Of a DNA stretch of 64,000 nucleotides, positions 1-12,554 are shown in pieces. The DNA lies in the NCBI GenBank assembly GCA_013146195.2, contig CM028379.1:162408437-162472436 (forward strand), written 5' to 3'. The notes beneath the pieces are model-generated. The model searched no databases, was not told the DNA's origin, and saw nothing but the letters and a program-made list of their open reading frames with translations. This DNA is from Codonopsis lanceolata (taxonomy: Eukaryota; Streptophyta; Magnoliopsida; Asterales; Campanulaceae). Made by a program: the position numbers and the translations under genes. The first letter of the stretch is position 1, and each line of letters begins with the position of its first letter.

Positions 1-3000
1 TGGTTGGATAAAGGTGCTAATGTTCATGTTTCTAATTCGATGCAGGGATACCTTACAACCCAAATCATAAACCCAACCAAAAACTTTTTTATTTGTGGGA
101 AACGGCAATAAAGCTCCTGTCGAAGCTATTGGAACGTATCGTCTTGTTCTTGCAAAAGGACATTATTTAGATTTATTTCAAACTCTTTATGCTCCATCTA
201 GCTATTTCCCCGCAACTTAGTTTCAATTTCAAAACTTGATTTACAAGGATTTATGCTTGATTTGGGTACTGGAAGTTTCAATTTATATAAAGATTCTATT
301 AAATTTGGTTCTGGAATTCTTGTGGATGGTTTTTACAAATTTGCTTTGTTTTCTCCATCCTTACCTGAAACCCAATTGACTCTGCATCATAATGAAGGAA
401 CTGTACATCATATAATGAAAAAGGACTCTTCACTCTTGTGGCATCAGAAGTTGGGACATATATCCCGTAAACGACTTCAAAGATTAGTAAAAGATGGGGT
501 TTTACCGAACCCAGATTTTACTGATTATCAAAGTTGTGTGGATTGTATTAAAGGCAAAACAACAAAACACACAAAGAAAGGAACCACGAGAAGTTCTCAG
601 CTTCTTGAAATAATACATACAAAAACATTTGTGGACCTTTTGATGTTCCAACATTTGGGGGAGAAACATATATACTTCATCACCTTTATAGATGATTATT
701 CACGTTACTGTTATCTCTATCTATTGCATAACAAATCTCAATCTGTGAATTTTGTTCACATATTCATAACGGAGGTTGAGAGGCAATTAGAAAGAAAAGT
801 GAAAATCATAAGGTCCGATAGAGGTGGAGAATTTTATGGCAGGTATGATGAAACATGACAACATCCTGGACCTTTTGCCAGACTCCTCGAACAACTTGGA
901 ATTGTAGCTCAATACACAATGCCAGATTCTCCATGGCAGAATGGTGTAGCTGAAAGGCGAAATCGTACGCTTTTGGAAATGGTTAGAAGCATGATGAGTC
1001 ATGCTAAGTTGCCCATTACGTTGTGGACATATGCTCTTCACATGGCCGTATATATTTTAAATAGGGTTCCCAGTAAAGCAGTTCCAAAGACCCCTTTCGA
1101 GCTGTGGAAAGACTGGAAACCTAGTTTAAAACACCTGCAAGTTTGAGGACGACCAGTTGAAGCGAAGGTATATAATCCTCAAGCAAACAAATTGGATGTG
1201 AAAACCATAAGTGGTATTTCATTGGTTTTCCTGAAAAATCCAAAGGGTATATAATTTATTGTCATAACCATAAGCTGCGAATTGTGGAAACTGGTAATGT
1301 CAAATTCATTGATGATGGCATGATTGGTGAGAGTATTTTTGTCGAAGATAAGTCTGTTCACGATGTTAGGGTAACAATCCCATTACCCAATAATCAAACA
1401 GACAATATGAATCCTTCCATCGTTGAACTGTTAAATGTCGAAGGATCACATGTGGCTCCACTCATCGTTGAACCGATAAATGATGAAGAGCCACAACCAC
1501 ATCAGCCACAACCCCCTAATGAAATCATTGCTAATGAAGAAATTGTAGAACAAGCACAGGAACCGGCATTGAGAAGATCTCAACGAGAAAAACGAAGTGC
1601 TATCCATGATGATTACGTTGTTTATCAACAAGAATCTGATTTTGACATAGGGATAATGAAAGACCCAGTTTCTTATTCACAAGCCATTACAAGTAATAAT
1701 TCTAATAAATGGATTAATGCCATGAAGGATGAGTTGAAATCAATGACAGATAATCAAGTCTGGGAACAAACTCATTTGCCGGAAGGACACAAAACAGTTG
1801 GGTGTAAATGGGTCTTCAAGACCAAACGCGACTGTCATGGAAATATTGAGCGATATAAAGCTAGACTTGTAGCCAAAGGTTTTACTCAAAAAGATGGCAT
1901 AGATTACAAAGAGACTTTTTCTCCTGTGTCAAAGAAAGATTCTCTCAGAATTATTTTGGCCTTAGTAGCTCATTATGACTTAGAGTTACATCAAATGGAT
2001 GTGAAAACAGCATTTCTTAATGGTGAGCTACAAGAAGACGTTTACATGCATCAACCTGAAGATTTTACCTTGGAAGGACAGGAAGACATGGTCTGCAAAC
2101 TTAAGAAATCCATTTATGGACTTAAACAAGCCTCTCGGCAATGGTATTTAAAATTCAACGAAACCATTAATGCTTTTGGTTTTGAAGAAAATATTGTAGA
2201 TCCATGCATATACCTCAAGATCAGTGGGAGTAAGTTCATATTTTTGGTTCTGTATGTTGATGACATATTATTGGCAAGTAGTGATATTGGCTTAATGCAT
2301 GAAACCAAAGCTTAACTTTCTAAAAATTTTGAGATGAAGGACATGGGTGAAGCTTCCTACGTGATTGGGATAGAAATATTTCGTGATAGATCACGTGGAT
2401 TACTTAAACTCTCCCAGAAAACATACATCGAAAGAGTTTTAGAAAGATTTAGAATGGCAACATGTACTGCGGGCGTTGCTCCAATTCAAAAGGGAGACAA
2501 ATTTGGTCTCTATCAATGTCCTAAAAATGAATTGGAGCGTAAGCAAATGGAAATCATGCCCTATGCTTCTTTAGTAGGAAGTTTGATGTATGCACAAGTT
2601 TGCACAAGGCCTAACATCAGCTTTGTTGTTGGTATGTTGGGAAGATACCAATTAAATCCAGGAATGGATCATTGAAGAGCTGGAAAGAAAGTTTTGAGAT
2701 ACTTACTGGGTACGAAGGATTATTGCCTTACATTCAAGAAGTCAGATCAATTAGAGTTGGTTGGCTATTCAGATTCCGATTATGTTGGATGCAAAGACAC
2801 TTTAAAGAGCACTTTTGGTTATGTTTTTCTACTAGCTGGAGGAGCAATCTCATGGAAAAGTGCAAAATAGTCTATTATTGCTAATTCCACGATGGAAGCT
2901 AAATTTGTAGCTTGCTTTGAAGCTACAAATCATTGCTTATGGCTGCGAAATTTCATCTCAAGATTTAGAGACTTGAATTTTGTCTCTGGACCGTTGAAAC

Positions 3001-3230
3001 TCTATTGTGATAATGCCGCAGCAGTATTTTTCTCTAAGCATGATAGATACTCTAAAGGGACAAAACATATGGACCTTAAGTATCTATCGGTGAAGCAAGC
3101 AATTTAGAAGAAACAATTGTTCATTGAGCATATAAGCACAACACTTATGGTTGCAGATGCACTTGGGAAGGGGTTACCTCATAAGACTTTTCATGAACAT
3201 ACTTTAAGTATGGGTCTAGTGAGAGTGACC
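1..3230 (+). pseudogene. copia pol polyprotein remnant (PR-IN-RT-RH)
   Basis: Frames join piecewise. At 1-240 is a protease remnant in which the usual D-T/S-G-A active site reads DKGA, so it is probably inactive. At 253-858 is the GAG-pre-integrase zinc-binding region (WHQKLGH, then CVDC) and the integrase core start (SDRGGEF). The integrase continues at 919-1146 with the catalytic Glu in the GVAERRNRTL context. Reverse transcriptase spans about 1690-2400 with YVDD near 2250. RNase H remnants lie at about 2750-3230 (YCDNAAA). Stops end frames at 858, 1146, 2315, 2675 and 3107, and frames shift near 870, 1150 and 2690. It cannot make a full polyprotein. Confidence 0.9.
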
Positions 3231-3619
3231 GATTATTAATTTATCGTTTGTTATGCTTATACATTGAACTTCTATTCAGCTCTTATTTATGACATTCTGA
3301 ATTTCATTTCTGTTTCCATATTTTGTATACTCTATGTGAATGGATAATTGATAACATAAATAGTTCTTGAAGAATGAACATTATTGGACCCTTATTTATA
3401 CCCTTGCTTAACAGGCCTAGTAAATTAAGTTACTTATGTTGTAGTACATGGAAGGAACCATGTTGAAAACCTGATAATATGGAACCGCTATGACTCTCAT
3501 GGATAGCTTGTTTTGCAAAGGTATTATGTTAACTATCAAGTTATTAATTTAGTAATTATGTGCCCTTATGTTTCCAAGATTAACCATTAAAGTATTATCA
3601 CTTTGACCAAGTGGGAGAC

Positions 3620-3956
3620 TGTAAGATATATTTCTTGCGGGTTAAGAAATTCTTTATATGGTCAATAAGTGAGAATCACGGTTGATTTGGAATTACTAAA
3701 TTACAATAAATTTTGGTTTGTAAAAATGGTAAGTTTCCTAATAAACTCTACCTTGATGGACGATTGAGATTAAAACCCTAATAGGAATTTGGTCCTCCCT
3801 TTGCCTATAAAAGAGATGTAATACCCATCATACTCATCGATTACGTTAAATCAACTCATTAGGGTTTTTTAGGCCAAAAAGAAAAAACCATATTCTGCCT
3901 CTGCTTCTCTATTATACTGCAGATTTCGGATCAAGGGCAAATTACTAGAAGCAACA
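3620..3956 (+). repeat. 3' LTR of the copia element (right end approximate)
   Basis: It starts TGTAAGATAT directly after the polypurine tract. A TATA-like TATAAAAGAG lies near 3806, as expected for an LTR promoter. The right end is placed at the CA of AGAAGCAACA because no second LTR copy is in the window for comparison. The left border is well supported and the right border is a guess. Confidence 0.6.
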
Positions 3957-4059
3957 TGTCTTCATCAGGTATTTTAATTAAGAGTATTTTGTATGCCATT
4001 GTGATTATCATTGAGTTCACGATCTAGGGCTTAAGATTAATAATTTACATTTTGTTGCA

Positions 4060-4790
4060 TTAAATCAATATCCCATTTGATTAACTGAAGCAAATCTTTT
4101 TTTGCTGCAAAGTAATCTTTATAAGTATCCTCATTACAGCCTTGTTGTAACTCAACCTCAAGTCATAATATGTCATCTTGCCTCCTCTCCATCCGCCATT
4201 TTACATTACCAAACACCTCCCAATTCCATTTACCCAATCTATCACGCAGGGTATTAAGCTTCCTATGAAGGGTTGCCATAGCCGAGTCATCCACCGGGAC
4301 CTCCCATATCCTTCTAACAAAATCTATGAATTCAGAATGGTCGAGCCACATCTGTTGGAAAAGAAAAGTTGTTTTGGGTTTATTTGTCGAGGAAAAGGAA
4401 ATTAGCAACGGAGCATGATCTGATAAAACCCGTCATAAGTGCTCCACTCTAACACTAGGTAACACTGATTTACAGCTACCATTCACTAACACACGATCGA
4501 GTCTTTGCCAAATCCTCACTGCACCATCCTGGTTATTGCACCTTGTAAACATGCTTCCCTCATAACTAACATCAACTAAACCCGCTTGTTGAATAAAATC
4601 TGTAAACTCCCTTATACCCAAGAAATCGCAAGGAGCCCCTCCCAGCTTCTCAACTGACTACGCAATGAAATTGAAATCCCCTCCTACTAACCAAGGGTCT
4701 GAAATAGTGGCAGCAAACCTGGTTAAATCATCGCAGAGAGTCTATCGTTCTCCCCTACTGCATTTGGCATAAACAAAATAAGCAACCTGA
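4060..4790 (-). mobile_element. L1-type LINE fragment (endonuclease region)
   Basis: Minus-strand frames at 4621-4433 and 4408-4163 match, in order, the endonuclease and linker region of the LINE ORF2 at 12555 in this same window. Shared blocks include MFTRCNN against RFTWCNN, RVLVNG, QMWLDH against RMWLDH, and WNWEVFGNV against WNWNVFGHV. Upstream (about 4700) a GGDFN-type endonuclease motif is readable, followed by a stop. Only the ORF2 N-terminal part is present, with frameshifts, and no reverse transcriptase. It is a different, more diverged family member than the LINE at 10670, and in the opposite direction. Confidence 0.8.
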
Positions 4791-5263
4791 TAGCTTTAAA
4801 TAAGTACAACATTTAGTATGGTTTTGCACTTTGATTTTTAGGGAAATGTTGTACTTTCATAGGTATTTTGCATCTTTGTTGTTCCCAGGTTTTAAGGAAG
4901 ATGGATGGAAGAAAAGAAGAAACAAAGGCAGAAGAAGAGGAAAATTCAAGTACCGAAAGGGCATCTGGTATCTTGGAATGCGCTGGAGCTGGAACAAATA
5001 GCAGAGTACATGCTGTTGCAAGGCTGAAAAGAGTTAGTGGAGGGTATTTCGGACATTGATCATTTTGGCAATTCTGTAAATAAGAATATCCCTAGAATTA
5101 TTAGTTTTCTTTCTTCAAATGCATCCCTTTGGTAAATATTGGGAAGTTTGGTTGTTGAAAGAAAGGATCAAGAAGACGTGGTCAGCAACTGCAAAGCTAG
5201 GAAGTGGGAGTGGAGATCGTGCATCTATTTTGGAGGATATCGTTGATGGAAGTCAGAGAGAGC
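4791..5263. other. unassigned stretch between LINE and Athila remnants
   Basis: Two short plus-strand open frames (4868-5059 and 5119-5316) are Lys/Glu-rich or nondescript. I recognise no domain in them. They may be captured or very decayed element DNA. No RNA gene or clear repeat is seen. Confidence 0.3.
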
Positions 5264-8200
5264 CTATAAAGCCACCATATTTTTTGATCCCTTTTTATCT
5301 TTTATTGTCAAATTAAATTCTTGTAACAAAAGCATCCACATAATCAATCTAGGCTTAACATATTTCTTAGTTAACAAGTATTTTAACTCAGCATGGTCAA
5401 AAAAGATAATCACTTTGGACCCTAACAAGTAAGAGAAGAATTTTTCAAGAGTAAATACCACTACCAAAAATTCCTTTTTGGTAGTAGTGTAATTCAATCG
5501 TGCATCATTCAGTGTTCTATTAGCATAATGGATTACATACGGTAAATTTTTTATTCTTTGACTGAGCATAGCCCCCACAGCGAAATCTGAAGCATCGCGC
5601 ATAATTTTAAAAGGAAACAACCAATTAGGGCTGGCTAAGATAGGAGCCGTAGTCAATTTTTCTTTCAAAAGGTTGAAGGCTTCATGACAATTTTTATCGA
5701 AAATAAATTCAGTGTCCTTGGCTAACAGGTTGCATAAAGGCTTGCAAATTTTTGAAAAATCTTTTATAAAACGCATATAAAAACCTGCATGACCAAGAAA
5801 ACTCCTAACACCTTTCACTGAATTAGGGGGAGGTAATTTGGAAATTACTTCTGCTTTGGCTTGGTCAACCTCTATTCCTCTTTTTGACACAATGTGTCCT
5901 AATACAATACCTTGGTTCACCATAAAATGACATTTCTCTCAACTAAGGGTTAAATTCGTTTCACAACATCTTTTAAGTACTGAGGTTAAATTTTCAAGGC
6001 ATCTATCAAAAGATTCCCCAAAGACTGAGAAGTCATCCATAAATACTTCCACACATCTTTCCACTAATTTTAAAATATTGAGATTATACATCTCTAAAAA
6101 GTGGCTGGGGCATTACATAGATCGAAAGGCATTCTTCTATATACGAACATACCAAAGGGGCACGCAATGTAGTATTTTCCTGATCCTCAAGTGCAATGGG
6201 AATTTGATAATAACCTGAGAATTCATTGAGGAAACGGTAAAATTCATAACATGTTAGTCTTTCTAGAATTTGCTCAATAAAAGGCAGTGGGAAATGATCT
6301 TTTCTTGTTGCAGTATTAAGTTTCCTCAAGTGTATACACATCATACGCCATGTAATTGTTCTAGTGGGAACTAACTCATCTTTATCATTCTTTACTACAT
6401 TGATCCCTGATTTCTTAGGAACCACATGTACTAGCCTCACCCACTTACTATCAGAAATAGGATAGATAATACCAGCATCAAGAAGTTTGAGAACTTATTT
6501 TCTCACAGCTTCTTCCATGTGTGGGTTAAGTCTCCTCTGATGTTCTCTAGAGGGTTTAGCACATTCTTCAAGATGAATTTTGTGTATACACATGGTAGGG
6601 CTTATACCTTTCAAATTAGCTAAGGTCCATCCTATAGATTCCTTGTGTGCTTTCAACACACTCACTAGTTTTTCTTCTTGGTCCTTAGAAAGATTTGAAG
6701 CTATGATAACACGTAAAGTTTCCTTTTTTTCAAGAAAAACATAATTTAAATTAGAGGGCAATGGTTTCAATTCTAAAGCAGGTGGTGATTCAATTGATGG
6801 AATTAACTTGTGGTTAAAGTGACCTAAAGAGTCACAAGGAACCTCCTTAGTAGTTATCTCTTCAGTTTACTCAAATAATTTAGTCAATTCAATAACTTGA
6901 TCATTTTCACTATCACCTTGACCATTCAACACTGCTTCTAATTTATCCACTTTAAGTTCTTGATCCCAATTTTTAGTTGTTAATGTTTCAAATTCATTAA
7001 TAGAAAAACAAGCATTCATGTCAGTAGGTTTGTTCTTGGCATCAAAAATAGATATCTCAAATGTTTCACCCATAACAGTCATAGACAATTTACCGTTTTT
7101 TAACATTGATGACAATATTATCCGTAGCCATGAAGGGACGCCCAAGAAGAAGGGGTACTTCATGATTACTATTAATCTGCTTTTCCATTTCAAGGACAAC
7201 AAAATCAACAGGAATTATTAGTTTGTCCACTTGCACTAGAATATCCTCTACAATACCCACAAGATGTTTGACCGAACGGTCAGCCGGTTGCAAAGACATT
7301 GTAGTTGGCTTAAGTCTCATAGGCCTAATTGCTTATACACCGAATAAGGCATTAAATTGGCACTAACATTTTCATAAACAATTACCTTTTCATTTTTCTC
7401 AAATCAGTGTTTCCTAGAATTAAGATCCTTGAAGAATTTTGTATAAGAGGGAATGTTTTAGGGAATGTTTTTAAGCAAAGGTAAATTTATATTAACTTTA
7501 GAGAGCATGTTATATATTTCTGCAAATTGTTTATCCATCTTATTCTTCATTAATCTGCCAGGAAATAAAATAGGAGGAACATATGCTTTAGGGGGAACAT
7601 AAGATTCTTCAATAGGAGTTTCCTCATTTCCGTTTTCCTCTAAATCACTTGTTTCCACAACCTATTCATTCTCTTTTTCAGAAGTCTTTTCATGGATGGT
7701 TGAAGGAACAGAAGCACTTACCTCTTCACCAATTGTTTTACCACTACGCAATATATTGATAGCCTTGGCTTGTTCGTTTTGACCGGGGAATTTCCCATAT
7801 TGACGTCCTTTAAGCTTCATTATTTCTTCAGCCATTTGTCCTAATTGCATCATCACCTTCTTCATGTTTGCATTCAAAGAATCAATTACTTCTTGACTTT
7901 CATTTCCTCCCCATTACCAAGGGTGTTCTGATTATTTTCACCATAAATCTGCAGCGGAGGTTGTTGATGCAAAGGTTTGTTACCTCCCCATGAAAAATTC
8001 GGATGATTTCTCGAACCATGATTATATGTGTTAGAATAGGGATCATTCCTCTGTCTTGGTGGGTAGGAATTCATAGAATGTGTCTGTTCAGTATAATCAG
8101 GAAATTGTGCACTAGAACGATAGAGATTAGTATGATGAGAATTGTTACCACAAATAGCAAAAACTTCATAAACATTATTTATATTAGCCTTGGCTATCTG

Positions 8201-9114
8201 TGCTTATAAAGCTTCAATTTTAGCATTAGCCACTTCTAACGCACTAGATTCATTATGATTGACATTATGATAATGAATTTCATATAAATTTTTCGGTTTT
8301 CCTCTAACACTCTTCTGCTGAGAATTAGAACCTAACATTTCGAACAACTCATCTACTTGTGTCGATGTTAATTCATGAATTGACTCACCCGCAACACTAT
8401 CTACCATTGTTTGGAGATGAGGAGGAAGAGAGTCATAAAACTGATTGATGATTACATCTTGTGGGAGATTATGGTGAGGACACGCAAGTTGTAATGATTT
8501 TAATCACATGCCTCATGAAACGATTCTCCTTATTCAGGTGCAAAGTTCATAATTTGTTTCCTTAAGTCTGAAAGTGTAGAATGCTCATAGAATTTTGCTA
8601 TGAACAAATCATATAATTGTTTCCAAGTGTATATACTCCTAGGTGCTAGACTCATATACCATTTTTTTTAGCTGCGTCTCTTAGCACATATTGAAAATAA
8701 CACATCTGCACTTGTCCTTCAGCCAATCCTCCTAAGGGAAAATTTTGTGTCATATGGATATACTCTTGCATAAAAGACAGAGGGTTTATCTGTGGCCATA
8801 CCATGAAAGGTAGGCAACATATTGTAAAGTTACCCCTGCAATAGGTAGACTGGAAAAGATGGAGTAGAGTCTATCATAGGACGTGCAAAGTCCTTCATAG
8901 TCCGTGGGGCTTCATTAGCAGTCATGTCTGGAATGACTTGCTGATCTCCTACGTTTGGATTAACAGGAGGAGGCGGATCAACCAGAGGATCCTTTATGTT
9001 TCCTGGATTACCCTGATTTACAGGGTTACCAAGATTTCTTCCTAAGTTATTTATATAGTCGTCAAGATCTGCCAGTGTGGGATTCAGTAAACGACGGTCG
9101 TGCATAAAAAGCAC
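5264..9114 (-). pseudogene. Athila-like gag-pol remnant
   Basis: Read from the high coordinate: gag N-terminus 9114-8830, then pieces 8407-8204, 8074-7886, 7877-7662 and 7658-7458. A protease-type region lies at 7320-6867 (GRPFMAT). The region before reverse transcriptase is 6770-6495. Reverse transcriptase is 6440-6084, then an open but frameshifted part carrying FMDD near 6040, then 5923-5264. The last piece holds the reverse transcriptase thumb and RNase H (MRDASDFAVGAML, KKEF, DHAELKYLL). At least eight breaks are present, so no function is possible. Confidence 0.85.
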
Positions 9115-9184
9115 ACCTACCGAAAATATTTTTTTATTATTATTATTTTATATTACCAACTAAACTAACCTAAATGCTAGTTTC

Positions 9185-9202
9185 TCCCTGGTAACGGCGC
9201 CA
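9185..9202 (-). promoter_or_regulatory. primer-binding site, tRNA-Asp type
   Basis: The minus strand reads TGGCGCCGTTACCAGGGA a few bases inside the LTR. This is complementary to the 3' end of plant tRNA-Asp apart from two apparent mismatches, judged from the usual Athila site TGGCGCCGTTGCCGGGGA. It fixes the LTR border and the element's direction. Confidence 0.75.
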
Positions 9203-9208
9203 AAAACT

Positions 9209-10422
9209 TGATATGTTATAATTTACCTTGTAAGTGCCCGAATCAATTAGAGTATAGTTATGTGGAAGCAAGAGTCAAACCACAGAGAGAAGTATCAACT
9301 ATGATGATTTAATGAGTACAAATAACAATTAAACTAAGGAGGTTTTTTTGGATTGTGATTAACTGTATTAATTAAATAGAAATTTAAACTAATTTAAACA
9401 GAAGATCAAAAGATTCGCAGAGAACATAGAATTACTGAAGATTTAATTATGGGCAAGGTCTAGGAATTAGGATTCACTTGTATCTACTCTTATGTCCATA
9501 TAACTTAAGTATCAATCAATATCAAGGATTCGTTCGCTAATGTAAAGATTGGGACACTTGGAGCACGATTTGCAATGCTTAGTACCCCAGCCTTGTTATG
9601 TTTTCTTGATCCGTCCACATAACAATTAAAGGTCCATTAAGTACACGAAGAACACACGAACCTAAATCTACACCTTAGCCCGGTCAGGAAATCAGTGAGA
9701 TCTAATTATCACATAGGTTGGCCCTCGTATGACATATGCACGAATTATGCAGTTATTCATACCCAAATGTCTAAACAATGAAATACAAAATATAAACTAT
9801 GTGATAAACAAGATTTGATTGAATTGACAATAAAACTATAACATAAGATTCGATACAAGTTACCTTCAATTCTTAGATGAATGCGTTTAGTTCATCACAA
9901 TTGATGAACTAACAAATAGAATTGATGAACACATAATCGATCTTCTCCAAAAACTAATTAAAACTCAAAGGAATGGTGTATTTGTCCGAAGGGAGACCAA
10001 AAGTCTGATCCCCAAACCTAAACTACTAGGGTGTATTTATACTAGGTTTACAAATTGAGAAAGTTACAAAATTGGTCATAGCTGAAAACGGGATTAGGCG
10101 GTCGCCTAGAGCAAGGACTAGGAGAGCGCCTAACTGAAATCCTCCAGATGCTAAGTTCTAGAAAATGCGCAGTAGCCTACGGGGATAGGCGAGCGTCTTC
10201 GACTTCTTTGAGCTTTTCAGGTTCAAGCTTCCAGGAATTTGCCCTTTGGTCCCTCATAACTTTTAATTGCTAGGAAAAGGGCTCCAATTCTTCCATTATC
10301 TCAATTTAACTATAAAACTTAAAATAGAACTACAAACTCATATTAGTAGCATAAAACTCATGGAAAAGTACAATTTAAGCCAGACTATATATCCAATAGA
10401 TGCATATAAAACACATCTATCA
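9209..10422 (-). repeat. 5' LTR of Athila-like element
   Basis: It is bounded by the short inverted termini TGATA (9209) and TATCA (10418-10422), giving about 1214 bp. The inner end lies next to the primer-binding site. Only one LTR is in the window, so the outer border rests on the terminal inverted repeat alone. Confidence 0.65.
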
Positions 10423-10714
10423 CATATCGGGTAGGTAATGCACATGAGGATTCTGGGTATTACAGTATTGGGTTTGGGGGAGAGGGACTGCGACGGGAAG
10501 GGGAGGAAGGAATGTATTGGGTGGGGGAGGGAATAAAGAAGGATAAAAGATAGAAGAGGTATAGTTAGAGGGGATGTGTAGAATAGGAAGTTTGGCTTTT
10601 TAGAGGTGTGCCTATAGCTGTTGGGGGTCAAAAAAGCCCCACCCTTTATTAATGAACAAAAGTTTAAAGGAGGGTTTTAGGGTTTCTCTCTTTAGGGTTT
10701 TGCCGCACTTGTGT

Positions 10715-12544
10715 ATGGCGGCTGCCACGGCAGCTCAGCCCTCGATCAGGCCGGTTGATCCTGGCTTGAACTCTCCTCCTCCACCTTCTGTACCCATTCC
10801 AGTCTCTCTTCCAACGCACAAATCCTACGCTAATGTAACAGCTCAACCACGCACCAATTCGGGAATTAGTTCCAACTCCCCATCGGTTCTTCATGAGATT
10901 CCTTTAGCTCCACGCCAACCTTCATTAATGGACAATGAACCTGCTTGTGTTTTCACTCCCCTGGAAGTTGAACTTTCTGAGCGTCTGCTTACTAATACTA
11001 TCATCCTTAAATTCTCGGCTGGTAGGCCATCTACGTTCGTGATTCAGGAAAAAATCGCGAAAAACTGGAATCTTACGGGAACTTTTGTTGTTGGTTTGTT
11101 AGACTCTCGTCATGTTATGGTGCATTTATCATCCAATGAGGACTTAATTCGTGCCCTTTCTAGGGAGTCTCACATGATACAAACATCTATGTATCGTTCC
11201 TTCCGTTGGACATCCGATTTCACCTTTAAGCGTGATTGCACTCGGGTTGCTGTTTGGGTTAAGCTGCATCGTCTTCCCTTAAATTTTTTTAATCCATCTT
11301 TCCTACAAAGTATTGGGAACTCATTTGGCTGCTTTCTTAGGGCGGATGAGAAAACCCTTAATCTTACTAGGCCGATGTTCGCTAGGATATATGTTGAAGT
11401 GGAGGTGACTGATGCTTTGCCTTCCAGAATCTGGATCGGTATTGGTAAAAACAATGGGTTTTGGCAATCGCTGGACTTTGAAGGCAACGTTAATTATTGT
11501 ACGGGTTGTGGCTTGTTAGGTCACGTAAAATATTTATGCCGTAAGGGTCAGCGTCAAGGGAATAACAATAATAGAGGGATGAAACAGGTCGTTTCTCGTG
11601 GCCCTCAGGATAATGGAGGAGTAGAAGCCACAGACAAGGTCGGGACAATGCCTACAGCTTCTGTTCAGGAGGCTTGTAATCCTTTTAATGTTGGAGGTAC
11701 AGATGTTACGGCTTCACATGCACAGCAGACTCAGGAGATTTCCAATGGCACAGTGAAGGAAGTTGGAGTAGGTAATAAGAATAAAGGTTTGAATGAAGCT
11801 ACTAATCGTAAATCAGTGCAATGGGTTCCAGTCAATCCCACCAACGTTAGTCATCATAGCTCAACTTCTAATGCAAAGGATGTTAATGGTATCTCTAAGG
11901 AGGCTGAGGTCATTGATGTTGTGGAAAAGAATTATACCGATACAGGCTTAAAAGGAATTACTATTCTAAGAAGGGAAATTACGGATACTTCAGCAAAACA
12001 AAAGGCTGCAATTCCCACGTCCAATGTTTTTTATGTTTTAACTAGTCTAGATGAGGATTCAGACGGTGGGATTCAGGGTGGGTTGGAGACCATGTCTGGC
12101 TGCCCAAATTCTTTCTTAGATAAGGATCATGTGGATTGTAGGGAGTGGGCTGTGGCTGAGTTGGAGTCGTTATGGACTGATTTAATGAATGTCCCGTCAG
12201 GTGCACATTCTAAAAGCAAAGTCAGTGGAGGGTAGGGGTGGCAAAATGGGTGTTTTGGATCAATGAATAATAGGTCATTATCCATGGTTATCCATGGATA
12301 ATGGCCTATTATCCATTGATCCAAAACACCCATTTTGCCACCCCTAGTGGAGGGGGATAATCAATCGGGTTTTCATGATCTGCCTTATGAGCCATTTTAT
12401 ACAGATTCAGACATAGAGTCAGTATCTCTCAGGCCAGACTTCAAGCAATACTGTGACAAGGCCAGATCCAAGAATATCACGAACAAGTCGGTTCGGGTAA
12501 CTAGGGCTGCAGCAGCTAAAGCCCAGGCAATGCTCTCTTCCTAA
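10715..12544 (+). pseudogene. LINE ORF1 (nucleic-acid-binding protein), interrupted by MITE
   Basis: The open frame begins at 10652, but that start is in the target duplication and flank. The first ATG inside the LINE is at 10715 (MAAATAAQPS), which I take as the real start. The N-terminal half has the DUF4283-like region typical of plant LINE ORF1 and copia-like proteins. A CCHC zinc knuckle (CTGCGLLGHVKYLC) sits near 11505-11545. The frame stops at 12233-12235 because the inserted MITE supplies TAG. The C-terminal tail resumes at about 12347 and ends at 12544 (TRAAAAKAQ region). Removing the MITE and one target copy leaves the halves one base out of frame at a run of five G's, so a slippage mutation is also present. 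Confidence 0.88.
12233..12346. mobile_element. hAT-type MITE inserted in LINE ORF1
   Basis: A 114-bp near-perfect palindrome, starting TAGGGGTGGCAAAATGGG and ending with its complement. It is flanked on both sides by GTGGAGGG (12225-12232 and 12347-12354). An 8-bp duplication and a TAGGGGTGGCA-like terminus fit the hAT superfamily. Apart from a short spacer it is all inverted repeat, so transcripts would fold into one hairpin. The first three bases of the element form the stop codon that now ends ORF1. Confidence 0.9.
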
Positions 12545-12554
12545 TCAGTTTTTT

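Larger units (their letters stand above)
1..3956 (+). mobile_element. Ty1/copia LTR retrotransposon, 5'-truncated by window
   Basis: The 3' part of a Ty1/copia element; its 5' LTR and gag lie outside the window. The domain order protease, integrase, reverse transcriptase, RNase H identifies copia rather than gypsy, where integrase is last. Coding remnants reach about 3230, then about 380 bp of noncoding DNA ends in a purine tract (GTGGGAGAC, about 3611-3619). The LTR starts immediately after it with TG. Several in-frame stops and frameshifts show the element is dead. The target duplication cannot be checked because the left end is not visible. Confidence 0.9.
5264..10422 (-). mobile_element. 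Athila-like Ty3/gypsy retrotransposon, 3'-truncated
   Basis: On the minus strand the order is LTR (10422-9209), primer-binding site (9202-9185), gag, protease, reverse transcriptase, RNase H. The element then stops at about 5264, with integrase, env-like region and 3' LTR missing. The gag (SNTYN and NHPNFSWG), the protease region and the RNase H-end motif (LLLQEF) are of the Athila/Tat type. The long LTR (about 1.2 kb) and tRNA-Asp-type primer site fit that lineage. Many stops and frameshifts are present. With one end missing, no target duplication can be read. Confidence 0.85.

Noticed and set aside
10652..10714. Start of LINE ORF1 at 10652
   Set aside because: The codons before 10670 lie in the target duplication and host flank; the first ATG inside the element is 10715.
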